The position numbers and the translations under genes are program-made. Below, one piece after another: positions 34,302 to 45,626 of a DNA stretch of 64,000 bases; the stretch's first letter is position 1; each line of letters begins with the position of its first letter. The notes under the pieces are model-generated. The model saw nothing but the letters and a program-made list of their open reading frames with translations. It made no database searches and was not told where the DNA came from. Source of the stretch: Calvatia gigantea (lineage: Eukaryota; Basidiomycota; Agaricomycetes; Agaricales; Lycoperdaceae); assembly GCA_025093985.1 (NCBI GenBank), contig JACAAK010000001.1:2480001-2544000 (forward strand), read 5' to 3'.

Positions 34302-36099
34302 ATGTCCAAGCGCAGCCTTTCCCCTCAGAATCTCCCAACGCCAAAACGTCTTCATACAGACCAAACAAAGCCCCCACATAGCCCCTGTTCACTAGACACC
34401 CTCTATGATGAACTCATACTCACCATCTTTTCCTATCTCTCTTGGGTTGACCTCTGTATCGCCCAACTAATTAACCGGAATTGGGCCCGGCTGGCCGCTG
34501 ACAATGAACTGTGGAGAAAGCAATACCTCCTAGTCTATGGAAGGCCACGTCTCCGCGGTTCCAGGGCTTTCTTAGGCCGTTGTGACGGCAGAGAAGTCAA
34601 GCCTCTCCCCGCCAGAGCACAACCATATGTTTCCGTGTACAGGAACTGGAAGTGGATGTTTCAGCATAAGTTCCAACTGGAGGAACGGTTCGTAATTACC
34701 GACATAACCTTCGGCCTGCGCTTCTGACAAATGACGTTAGGGCGGTGTTCCGTGGAACACCTCAACCATTGCCATAGACCACTATCTCAGCAGGGTTCCG
34801 GGTTTACCTGCATCTACAATTCATATCTATTACTGGCTGGTCCCCTGATAATTACAGCTTCTTCTCAGCCTTCTTATGAGCCCATGATCTACATTTCCGG
34901 CCCCACAGAATCGTGTTCTGTGGTTTGCAAACCGGGAGGGACGACCTGTTGCAGTATCACAACGGTAGCCCTGGATCAATCCCCTCCCATATCCAACCAT
35001 TTCAGAGTTGTCGCGTTTCTATCCACGGGAACGTTTATAGGATACCAGATTCAACAAAACCCTCTCTCGGCTTCCCCGCCACTGTTCAGTGTTGTACCTT
35101 CCCGAAGAGGCCACTCGCCCCTAGTCATGCAGGCCGCCTATCACCATCCTTTACTCGTGACACTCTCCCGAGACTTCACTGTTTCGTTATATAACCTTGA
35201 GTTTGACACTGTCAGGCTCACACAAATCCTATCATCCTTTACATCCTTCCCTCCTGTCTCCATGGTACTATCCGCACCATCACCAAGTACCTATAAGTTG
35301 GTCCTTGCCTATGCTATCCCCGTATATCCGCAACACTGGACAGGAGGTGCAACCGAACTAATGATATCCGGCCCGAGGATGGTTGTTCCCTCATCCCGTA
35401 ATCCTCTCTCATCAGATTCACCTCCTCCATCCGAAGCCTCATCTCAGTATGATGTTTTGACCGTGCTCAGCACCCGTACTGCACGTGCAGTTGATGTCCC
35501 CTTTGGCTGGATTGATGAACGGAAGCTTCGCATCATGCGAGAACAGTGGTGCCGCAAGGTCACTCGCGTCGCGGACATTCAAACCGACGGGAAATGGGTC
35601 ATCCTTGCACCTGGGGATCAAATTTCGTGCATTGAGAACCACTTGGCCGTTGCAGAGGTCAACGCCTAGCCTGCCATACCCTTCACCCACATCCCAAACC
35701 AAAAGACTTGATGACATCGTGAATACGTTCACTGCCCCATCTTTACACTCCCCGACCAGCTTACAGCTTTATCGATTAATCCTCCCTCCTCAAAACTCGA
35801 TCTCTTCCTCGCCTCCGAGGCTCAGCTTCGTGCGGACTCTGCATGGTCAGACTGGTCCTATCGCCGCTCTTGCTTTATCCGATGGTCGTTGCGTCAGCCT
35901 GGGCTTTAATGGGAGTATCTGGGTATGGGACTTAGAAGCTGGTACGGGCGCTGAAGTTGCTGCCGCGAACCTAAAATCTATAGCGGGCCTAGCCCTTGGG
36001 CCGAATGCCGAGCCTATTAGGGGATCTGTTTCGTTTGATGAAAGGAGGTTGGTTATTGCGCAGGGCGATAACGTAGTTGTTCGAAGGTTTGATGTCTAA
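34302..36099 (+). CDS. F-box protein with WD-like C-terminal region
   Basis: Likely substrate adaptor of an SCF ubiquitin ligase. Starts MSKRSLSPQNLPTPKRLHT at 34302. An F-box follows, with TLYDELILTIFSYLSWVDLC, AQLINRNWARLAADNELW and RKQYLLVYGRPRLRG (about residues 30-90). After an intron ending TTAG near 34730 comes a long beta-rich exon with several propeller-like strands (SRDFTVSLYNLEFD, ADIQTDGKWVILAPGDQIS). A 79-nt intron with donor GTGCATTGAG removes an in-frame TAG near 35668. The last exon contains TSLQLYRLILPP, FVRTLHGQTGPIAALALSDG and FNGSIWVWDLEAG, ending VVRRFDV at 36097-36099. The C-terminal repeats are degenerate WD-type. The substrate is unknown. Confidence 0.76.
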
Positions 36100-37181
36100 T
36101 GGCACTTTGAATGCCTGGCGCGCCTAGATCATCTTCCCTGCCTGGCTGCAACCCTATGTTTTTATCCTTTTTGTGTCGCATGTAGCCGTACATTCTCCCT
36201 TAAAGGCGGTTTAGCAGTAGGCGCGTCATTGTTACCACTGTTCGGGGATCGATCATCTAGATACTGAGCAAATTCCCTTCCCGATGGACCACTCCGTCAG
36301 CTGATCTACTCGCGGCCAATCTACGGAAACTACACCAACTTTCTTCTTCCGACCCAAGACTCCAACTGAACCCATAAGGGGCAAGACACTATGAAGTTGA
36401 TTAATGCTTACCGTTCGTCCGTCTCTCTATTTTGCCCTCAAGAACCAAATGTGGCACTAGTTATTTTTCCCGCCGTCACATTTGTTCTGGATGGTGATGG
36501 CCCGCATAGCGATGCTCGTGGTGCAGGCGTGTTTTTCGAACGGATCATCTAGGGGTGTGCGCATGAACTTGCCCCGGATTCTGCATAGTTGCGGCAATAA
36601 TCTCCTAGAAGTTTGCAGGTTTTCCGCGGCTATCTACATTCATTTGCTGTGCTGGCAATGACGCAGCCCCAACAAACCATCAACAGCGGCTAATAACCAC
36701 AAACCCCTGAATTTGTATGAAAGTCTGTCTTTGTGAGCTCTGCGACAATTCCCTGCTCCATGCGGCCCAAAGATCGTTAAATTCTGACCGCAACTCTTGG
36801 TCATGTAATAGACGATGAAGCACAGAGTCACGTTCTATTTTTGACCCTGTTCAGGGAATTCAAGTCCGCGAATATCGTTGACCTGAAGTGGATATCCCAG
36901 TCTATCCAAATATTCGCGGATCGACCCGTTGTTCAGGCGTTGCGGCCACGGAAATGGACAAAGAGGTTGGCCTTTAGGGTATATAGAATGTATGGGGTGT
37001 GCTGCAACTCAAGCCCGATTTTTTTATTTCTTCCAAGCAGGTCAAGGCCGCTTCTTACTCCCCGTCCAACAAATTTCCTGAAGGCCGGAGGGAATTTGGA
37101 CTCCTTCCACACGCCTTCGTTGCTTTTTGTGGTTTATAGCGGCCATAGCGACAGCTCGGTTCCCTGATACCAATCACGTAT
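36100..37181. promoter_or_regulatory. Velvet-gene upstream region with an inverted repeat
   Basis: 1.1 kb with no supported gene. An 11-bp perfect dyad, TCCGCGAATAT (36865-36875) and ATATTCGCGGA (36910-36920), lies 34 bp apart, about 260 bp upstream of the velvet ATG. It could be a paired factor site or an RNA hairpin. Confidence 0.45.
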
Positions 37182-38825
37182 ATGGCCTTCCAACACCAAT
37201 ATCAAGATCAGCACCAAATACCCGGGGCGGATGGGGGTGCATTCATAACACACCCAGGACGTCCCATCAATTTTGCAACAGGCCAGTTTGGAGACAAGAC
37301 CATCCGAGTTGAGCTTGAGGAACTGCAGAAGGCAGAATCCGGTCGAAAGTTTGTCTATCCGCTCCTTGGGTCATCATTCCCAACGATGCTGACATTTCAC
37401 GGTCAGGTATGCAAAAGTAGATCGCCGACCTCTTGACCCTCCTCCTGTCATCAAGTTTCGCCTTTTCCATATCATCAACCCTGGCACCGACAAGGAGTGG
37501 GAGAGAGAGGTGGGTAATTATGAGTAAGCGGATCCTATGCTTACCTTGTTTGGCACGGAGCATTAACTTTCAATAGAGAAATAAAAAACATTGGCATTCT
37601 ATGCGGTGTTGACCTATTTCCCGTCCCCGATAAAGTGCGAGACGACAATATTCCCGTGCCGTCGTCTACTGCTGTCTCCAACATTCCTGATTTTTCAGCC
37701 TCCACTCCATCGCAGATATCCTCGTCGTCGCCATCTTCGCCTGACGCTCGGCATGTGCTTCCACGCACCATTCGCATGTCTCCAGCTCGAGGCTCGTCAT
37801 CCTTCGAGCTGACTAATTCAGGAGCCCTAAGACTAAATTATGCGGCTCCAATTAATCCAAGCGAGGATATATTCACCTACTTCCCCCTCCACCCGTTCAC
37901 CACGCCGAGCTCAGAGGATAACGGGGCCCCACCGCGTGTGGCCCCCTTCCAAATCCCCCGTAGACAGCCCATGCTCGTCCGGCTTAACGAGGCGGACCCA
38001 CCTCCTGATATCGTTTTGCGGATAGGAAATCACTTCGTCACGGAAACCTCGAGCCTCACTCCAGCACTCGTAGGAGAGAGGGTTGTAGAGCCTGCCTTAA
38101 TCGATTACGAAGGCAAGAAGTGCTTGGTCTTTGTTTTCGGGGTGCGATCCTCTACCTTTTCTTGCTTGAGAGATTCACTGACAGACCCGCCATTTCCCCT
38201 TTCCCCTGTTGCCTGCTGGGCTTCCTCTTCTGTGATTTTGGGTCCGACTGGTACCCCAAACTGCGCACTTCCCGGCGCTTTCTTGCACCAACCGTTGGGA
38301 CTACTCGTGGGCTACGCCGTCTGGCAACACTCCACTCAAACACCTGTCCCGCACTCCACAGGATTTGGCGGTGCAACGGGAAGGGACTTTTATACTCCGG
38401 TACCGGGCCTTTGACATCTACTCGACCGTCCCTGGTAGTCAGGACCACCCCGTCTTGGCAGAGTTATACGGAGGACCGTTCAGAGTCTACTCGACGCGGG
38501 AGTTCCCTGGTTTGGAGACATCCACGGATTTGACTCGGGTATGTGGGTTTTATACTGTGTACTGGCCGTTAGTAAACTGCGGCTCATTTTCTATCCTGTG
38601 CTGTGCCCCCTTCTTGACTTGTTCCTTAATCGAATTCTGTAACCTGTCACGACATGACGGTCGATGCGACTTCTGGGAAAATCGGTGAAATGTTTGATGG
38701 GCGGCCTCGCACCGGGGCTGTTGCACTCACAGTGCTTGTCCAAATATGGGGTTCGCGTTACGCTGCGCGACGCGGAGCGGAAATCAAAGAAAAGGAGTGA
38801 CTCGGAGCGGGAGCGGGACACCTAA
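37182..38825 (+). CDS. Velvet domain regulator (VeA/VelB/VosA superfamily)
   Basis: Fungal transcription regulator with an NF-kB-like fold that controls development and secondary metabolism as homo- or heterodimers. MAFQHQYQDQHQIPGADG opens at 37182. The velvet domain begins RPINFATGQFGDKTIRVELE, then FHGQ joined to VDRRPLDPPPVIKFRLF and INPGTDKEWEREVGNYE. IGILCGVDLFPVPDKVRDDN follows. A Ser/Pro-rich insert of about 100 residues interrupts the domain, as in VosA/VelB types. The second half reads ALIDYEGKKCLVFVFG, and after a 220-nt intron (38142-38361) comes EGTFILRYRAFDIYS with FRVYSTREFPGLETSTDLT. After another intron CLSKYGVRVTLRDAERKSKK ends at the TAA 38823-38825. Intact. Subfamily is uncertain; the interrupted domain favours VelB or VosA. 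Confidence 0.94.
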
Positions 38826-39258
38826 CTCGCTTCCAGTGCCAGGAAGAAAATCAACGAGGTGACCCTCCCACTTTTTTATGATTTTCCCCTTGCCCTTCCC
38901 CCCCCCCCCCCCATCAGTGCTACCGCTACGTCAGTTTCCCAGTATATTAGATTCTTGTATTACCTTCGCTTTGCCTGTTGCTTCTGTTATGCGTTAATTG
39001 AAACCCAGATTGTGGCGGGGTTTTCAATCGCAGCGATCTGATTGGTTTCCTAATATTAGGTGCATCTTCCGTAGTGTTTGGAACGGGTGATCTTGGAAAA
39101 TATTACCACGTGTGTTGATCAGATCAAAATCGGACCCTTTTATCGCCTGCGTCACCAGCTCGGATAGAGTCACCTCTGATTTCCTGCAGCAGTGCAAGGA
39201 GAGGGACTTTTAGAAGGAAGCCAAGGTTGTTAGTCGCGCCCAGGATTGACTCGGCGCA
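38826..39258. other. Intergenic with a 15-base C run
   Basis: 3' region of the velvet gene, containing a run of 15 C (38898-38912), then the promoter of the Ten1-like gene. No ORF of interest. Confidence 0.5.
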
Positions 39259-39789
39259 ATGCCCCAGCCTGAACACGGCATTCCAGTGGCATTGCCCAAG
39301 GTCAACGAAAGCATGGTTGGGAAGAAGTTGCGGCTTGTTGGGAGGTAGGCTCGTTTGTTGTTATCTCCACAACTGGTATTGTAGAGTTCACTCCATGACG
39401 ACTTCTAGAATGTTGTGGTATGATCCAGCATCGGGGCTGATAGCCCTCGCGGATGATTCGGCCGCTCTCCTGGTGGATGTCTCACTGTGCCTTCCCGCAA
39501 AGGTTTGTACATGGGTGCGGGAATATCTGTGTCAATTGGTCGTTCTGGGACACCTAGAGTCATGCGAGGTAGGCGATATACCGTATGCCCCATAAATCCG
39601 CATTCATGAAAGTGGTTCGCTTTTATTTGCACTTCATTTAAGCAGGAAGTGCTGCCGACGCCAGCTGCCCTTAGACGGAAACCGGCGTTTGCCATCAATC
39701 CTCACCTTGTCCTCCGCGCTATTCTTGTTACACCGGATAATACTCTGAATATTACGGAATATAACGCATTCTTAGAAGAGGAGATATGA
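39259..39789 (+). CDS. Ten1-like small OB-fold protein (putative CST telomere-capping subunit)
   Basis: Three exons are needed. ATG at 39259 gives MPQPEHGIPVALPKVNES and VGKKLRLVG. An intron (GTAGGC..TTCTAG) leads to RMLWYDPASGLIALADDSAA and LLVDVSLCLPAKVCTW..CQLVVLGHLESC. A second intron (GTAGGC..AAGCAG) leads to EVLPTPAALRRKPAFAINPH, LVLRAILVTPDNTLNITEYN and AFLEEEI, with TGA at 39787-39789. About 130 residues with one OB-like barrel: a GR.(L)xYD.xxG..L strand pair, a long beta-hairpin, then a C-terminal helix. Order and length match Ten1 of the Cdc13/CTC1-Stn1-Ten1 complex, which binds Stn1 at telomeres. RPA3 has a similar layout and is the main alternative. Confidence 0.68.
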
Positions 39790-40830
39790 AGTACGAAAGG
39801 TGAAACAAGCGGTGTCGGATAGGGGGAAGGGACTGTTGCACACGGATAATGAGAACTAAAAAATATAATTAAAATTGCAGGGTGCTGGGCATCAGCACGA
39901 GGGTCGTGTTATTGGTACTTAATAGAACGATACGTTGCAACTTAAGCAGTGAAGGGGTTTGTGACGGGTCAGGGATCAATGGAATTTCTGGAGATCATGC
40001 ACATGAGTACTATTAACTCGGCGGAAGAGATGGGATGGGCCAGGCGCGTGATCAGGTGATGCTGGCCGGTGGATATCACTTGTTCGGACCGGGCTCAGGA
40101 CGCATCTTATAGTTGAGCAGCAGTAGATGGCCCGGGATTAACAGTATCTGCTTGAAGGGGATTGTAAAGGGGAAGCGCGAGGGAGTCGCAGCGTCGGCCA
40201 ATGATGACATGGGTCATATATCAGGAAATTGACCGGATCGGCTTGACTGGCTGTTGTAGATCTCGGACTAGATTAGGTGATCTCTCGTGTGATCTCTGCA
40301 CTGCGCTGGCTTGCAATGGTGTGTCCTTGCTGAAAACTGGGTGGTTTGTGTTAGTAGACACAAGGGGCAGAATTTCCATGAGACTGGCTGGGGAGGGAGG
40401 TCGGAGGGAAGGAAGGATGCAAGAGATCGGGAGAAAGGGAGCTTCCCACGGGCTTGTTAGCGAAGGGTGGAGGCTAAAAGAGGAAGTTGCGCCTGTGTCT
40501 GTGTCGAGCATCCTCTGTGACCCGAGTCCACCTGTGTTTTGACACAAGGCAGTCGCTTACAACTCTTCCCACATCACCTTCATCTCCCTGCCCATTCCCT
40601 TCTTATCCTCTGTCCTCCACACCCTTTCTTTCACCTTTATCGGCTACGGTAACTACTTTCTCTGTGAACCACTCCGCGCTCTTCGCAAGGCCGTCTCTCC
40701 TAGACCGCCTTGTCTTCCGCGTACCCTACCCAAGAGCTTGCTGCTCGCATCTTGCTCTTCAGCACCCACCCACCTTGAGTAATCTTATATCATCGCATCC
40801 TTTGTACCTACCGCCCTTGCCCCTCCAGCT
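39790..40830. promoter_or_regulatory. Upstream region of the Ser-rich protein gene
   Basis: About 1 kb with no supported gene. From about 40540 to the ATG the plus strand is strongly pyrimidine-rich (CT-rich), typical of transcript leaders in these fungi. Confidence 0.45.
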
Positions 40831-42178
40831 ATGCAGGCAGCCCCACGCAGAATCACACCGTATTCGCCTTTCGCACCTTGCAGGGGCGAACGAAGAAACT
40901 ACCTTGCCAGCACCAATTACTCGACTTCTGTCCCCACCAGGACACAGGTATCTCCTGGAGTCTGGTCGGATGGGAAGGATCAAGTCTTTTCTTCCGCCTT
41001 CCCGGCCGTACAACAAGTCCTCCAAGAGGCTCGCGCCACCCTCAAGCAGCCCGTCTCGCCTGACGAGATCATATTCACTCTTGCAGCTCTCGATGTCTTT
41101 TATAAGCCAGCGGATCCAGCTCATTGGGTATTCTGGAGTGATGAGAAAAAGCACCAGACCGCTGAGGTCGTCTCACGCATTGCCCGTAAGCACCCCTTTT
41201 CACTTCGCAGCATCGGTGTCAGACCTCATTCTTTTCGTCACTGTAGTACATCAACCACCCCTTATTCGTACTTCTGTTGCTTGGAACGGCACAAGCGAGT
41301 ACCTTTACATCCTTGCTAACCAGCACGGTTCCAGCTACCGCCATGCCTACGAGGACCAACCCTGGTTCCGCAGGCTTGTTCCTCAAAAAACCTCAGCTGC
41401 ACCCAAGGTTTTAAATCTCAGAAAGCGGAAGCCAAATCCTGGCGCCTTCCGTGAACCCTCAAGGAGTCCCGCTCCCGAGGACGAGGATGTGGTCGAGGAG
41501 CCCCCACGCAAAAGATTAAAACCTAAACCAGCTAAAAGCCCTGAGCCATCTAACAGCGCAGGCAAGGGCTCTTCCGATGCCGCCGAAAGCTCCAGTGCAA
41601 ATAAGACCTCCACGGCCACTTCTGCTTCTACCTCGAAAAATAATTCCCACGAGGATCTTTCCCAACAGCCTGGGACATTGGACCAGGATAATACACCTAT
41701 CGACGAAGTCGCTTCAACGAGAATGTCGACAAGGAATCGCAAGGCAGTCTCCTCTCAAACCCCATCTTCTTCCTCGCGCGCGTCATCGGTGTCCCCTTTA
41801 GATAATTCCACCAGCTCCTCCGCCTCACACTCACGCAATCGCTCTATATCACATACGTCATCGCAAACAGCTATAGTATCGAGTAACAGCAGACGTTCTG
41901 CTTCAGTTCTATCCGCTGTTACCATGGTGGACGGGCGCAGCAACATCGCCAAGGGCAAACAACCTACTCACGATGGTGGTGATCAGAGCCATGATGGAAA
42001 AGAAAGTAGCGATGCTCAGTCGGATGAAGAGGGTATGGTTACTCGAGGACGTGCCTCTCGAGCTCGCGTCGATTATTCCAAAATCACCTCAGAGGCCGAT
42101 TCTGATCGGGCGAAGAGCGGCAAACAGGCACTGAATACTGTGCGCTACAGCTCGCAGAAAGCGAAGAGAAAGCCATGA
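40831..42178 (+). CDS. Conserved fungal protein with Ser-rich basic C-terminal region
   Basis: Function not recognised. The N-terminal exon reads FPAVQQVLQEARATLKQPVS, DEIIFTLAALDVFYKPADP and HWVFWSDEKKHQTAEVVSRI, a compact helical region. A 61-nt intron (41186-41246, GTAAGC..TGTAG) joins it to ALHQPPLIRTSVAWNGTSEY, LYILANQHGSSYRHAYEDQP and WFRRLVPQKT. From about residue 170 the protein is disordered, with basic patches (PPRKRLKPKP, QKAKRKP at the very end) and long Ser/Thr runs. This looks nuclear. The start at 40831 is the first in-frame ATG in a CT-rich leader; an intron before 40950 is possible. Stop at 42176-42178. Confidence 0.72.
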
Positions 42179-43439
42179 CAGGTCTCATTGCAATTTTATT
42201 CTCTTCCCTTCATGTTCTTGATTTCTTTCTCGCCTTGACTCTCACTAAGGGACGGATGAAATGGAATTCAAAGAAAGGACGACTGCTCTGCCGCACATGT
42301 ATCATCTAGTCTCACATCCTCTTTTCTCCCCTTTCCTGTCACTCTCATTGTTCATCTGTCTATTTGTTTTCTTCATTCATCGGCCTCGTTTTCTCGGTTA
42401 GTTCTCCTACTCCATATGTTATTGTACGCACTCCCCTAGTTTTACCTCCACCTTTCCCCTTCACCTGTTCCCTGGCGCTTCCCCTATCTCGCTCTTGATC
42501 TGCTGCTTGTAAATCGAGCTGTATTATTCACAACCCCCTAGATAAATCAAGGGTTCTGTTTCAGGAAAGCGGCTCTCTAAGTGGAGAGACATCGGTGGCT
42601 GTGCCGATTGAAAAGTCGCGTCTCCGACGATATTTTAAGACGCGTCGAGGAACGTGACCCCATTCCACGTGCCCAGGGTCGGTAAGCATGTCACACCCTG
42701 GATCAGGGAGCATTTTCTTGCCAGGATTCAGGAAACATACAGAGACGTATTCTGAAGATCTGAAGGAGTGCAACCAATCATCTCACAGAAATCGGCTGAA
42801 AATGCAGTGAAGACTCGAGATCCTCCATAGTGCACTCATCGAGCTAATGACATGTGTCAGACTTACCGATCTACTTTCGGCATCTCCCTTCCCACAAAAG
42901 TCAAGTTTACATCACCTTTGTTCTTCTCAGTCCAGATGTTTCTTTAGGAAAAGTGCCCAGTGTCCAACGGTCCAACCCCTGCGCTCAAACTCCTGACCAC
43001 ATTTTAATATTTAATAATCGTGTTATACACGCCTGTGTCGTGGCGCAATTATCGTCATGCTGTCGGCCAAAGGGCGTCTCATCGTAGACCTGTGTCGGGA
43101 ATGATGAACAACAGTTGTATTTTGTTGCTGACGCCAATCAGAGGGCGCTTAACGTCGTATCGCATTTTCGTTATTTCTGCCACCCTCGTTTCAAGAAACG
43201 GGGGGGATAAAGGACACCAGATGTTGGGCAGCGCTGATGCGATCCCGGCCGGCCCCTTGGTGAATTCTCAGTATCGCGTAAATATGCAGAGACGGTCATA
43301 TGAAGGAATAAATGCATCGGAATACACCGCACACGTATCAATGAGTAAGTATAGTCTCGCTCTACTTATCTCACGTTGTATACGTAGGAACTTTCTCACC
43401 TATTATTTCTTAGTTTGACTGGCGGCTTCTTTCCAGTCG

Positions 43440-45626
43440 GAGATAGTCGCCAGAACCCTCGCGGACTGCATGAACAGTGGAGCTCGCTCGACAAATATTA
43501 CCCCCCCCCCCCCCGACACATTGCTGGGACCCTCTTGGAGTTTTGACATTCCAAGGGAAATCACACTCCGCCGGTATCACCGTCCACAGTGTTCAAGGGA
43601 CTCGTGGAACTTGCACGAGGCAACAGGAGCTGAAGGAAAAGTTGTGGAAACGCCTGTAACCATTTTATCAATTGGGAGTCTCGATTCAGATTAGCTGACT
43701 CACCGTTTGCACTGCCGAACGGTATCACAGATTGCGATCATGATCAAGAAGGAAGCAACTCGCGGAGTTACTTAGGATGAACAAAACGTGCCAGCCTTCG
43801 CCCGCTCATATCCGAAACCATTCTCTGGCGACTGTGAACTTTGTGACATCCAGAGTCCCAGGAATCGGGAATGTACGCAAGTGGGGTGGGTGTGCTTATC
43901 CCATTCCCAGAGCCTATCAGCTCCTGATTTCGGTTCCATCCAGGTGACTTGAAATATATATGTGGCTCATCATGATGCCCGTCCACGATTTGCGCAGAAG
44001 GCATCCAAGTGAAATCAATCTCGTGATGCCCCGATCATTCGCCGCCTGTCCCCCTAGAGCGGTAGGTTTGGAGATCTGTAAGTCTGGGGTTATTCTGACT
44101 TACCAAAATGCCTCGAGAGCTCAGTGCCGAGGATTGAAGACATTCTCTGGAAATTTTTGAAATAATCTGGTGCGTAACAGTGGGTAACTCAGAGTCCAAG
44201 ATGGGAATCCCACCTCGTGCCTTGTGATAACGTCACGACCTCCTCACTGCATCCGCGCAGGCATGCTCTGCTGAGAAGTCGAACTTTGATCCTCCCATGA
44301 TTTTCAAGTGGGGTTTGCGTCCTTATTTTTTGGCCCTGCCTAGTGAACTCGATGTTCAGGTTGTCAGATGGACCCCTTGCAGAGCCTAGACATTGTCACT
44401 TCTTTTGCTTCGGATATCCCATCCAAATAAGAGCCGGCCCACTGTTCACGTTCATTGTTCGCCCTTCGACAGGTCTTTCATTGGGAGAGATAGAGATACG
44501 CGCGCGCGTGTGTGTGTGTGATGTAGACTCCACGGATGGGTGCCTAGGAACTCAACCCCCGCTACGTAAGGCCCTGGCGAGTGGAGGATACTTTCCCCGT
44601 CAACTTACAGGATTTCTATGAAGCATGGTGCCTTCGCTTATGTTACTACCCCGGTTTTGTGCAAGAGTTAGCGGAAATCGATGTACTACCCTCTTGTGAA
44701 TTGTCAACAAATCATCAGGCGTCGGTTTTGTCTGAGGCGGAAAAGGGTTCACGTTACAGGGCGCTATTTTGGGAGGTGAGGTCCCTCCTTATTGATTCAT
44801 TAAGATTGTGGGGTGGAAGGACCAGGAAGACTTGGCAGGTCCCCCACTCCCCAAAACGCATGTTGCCCTTGAATTGTGGCTTGATGGAGTAGTGACATTG
44901 CAGTATCTTCATACCTAGGGACAACCGAGAAGGAGTCGGAACAAGCGGGGCTTTCATTGAGGCCTGTGACAAGCTACGCCGGGGAGTGGTTTGACCTCCG
45001 TCCGGCCACCCATGGGCACACGACGCCGGCCTTCGGGACGCAAACGAAAACCGGGGTCGAGTAGTGCGTGCGGAGCTAGATCACATCACACCAATATCTT
45101 GGGGCCTTCTCTGTTGCATGATTTTGACGGCGGGCTCTTTATCTCTTTACTGACAGTCCTCAGCCAATCCTATGGTGGAATTGTGAATCAGCAGGTTGGC
45201 GAACGTACCGGAGAACCAATGGCCCGGAACAGGCTGATGTCAGTCGTTCGATTTGATTGACTGATCATGATCAATTTGAAGCTACTGCTGTCTGTTGTTT
45301 TCTTCCAGACAGCACGGATCTATTTGTCTGTTGGCTCCGGTTTACCCCCTACCCTCCCCCAGATTCAGTGGAAATATGGGTTATTTTGTTGTGTGTCTTC
45401 TTGTTTTTGGGGGGTGGATGTTTCCAAAGCCTCTGGAGGCTTTGAGCCTGCATTTAGTTGGGGGCGATACGACCATGATGTCACTCCAATAACATTAGGT
45501 TGTCCAGTGGAGTCATTCATTGTTTCACCCCCCTACTGCTCTTTCAACGTGGAATGTAGATTCGGAAGTATAGGTCCTCCGCTTAGCCAGATCCACGTAG
45601 ATGTGGTACCGCACGGAAGATGCTGA
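43440..45626 (+). pseudogene. Possible degenerate or unmodelled gene
   Basis: Several plus-strand pieces have protein-like composition but no clear continuous model. They include GPSWSFDIPREITLRRYHRP (43530-43600), FYEAWCLRLCYYPGFVQELA (44610-44670), SYAGEWFDLRPATHGHTTPA (44970-45030) and GFEPAFSWGRYDHDVTPITL with PHGRC and a stop at 45626. The minus strand also has an open piece at 44004-43768. The family is not recognised. It may be an old gene, a mobile-element remnant, or coincidence. Confidence 0.22.
44499..44520. repeat. Alternating purine-pyrimidine (CG)5(TG)6 tract
   Basis: 22 bases of uninterrupted C-G then T-G dinucleotides, a sequence class able to adopt left-handed Z-DNA under negative supercoiling. 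It lies in the gene-poor tract. Confidence 0.9.

Noticed and set aside
35640..35670. Frameshift in the F-box/WD gene
   Set aside because: A normal 79-nt intron (GTGCATTGAG..AAAAG) restores a continuous protein, so no mutation is needed.
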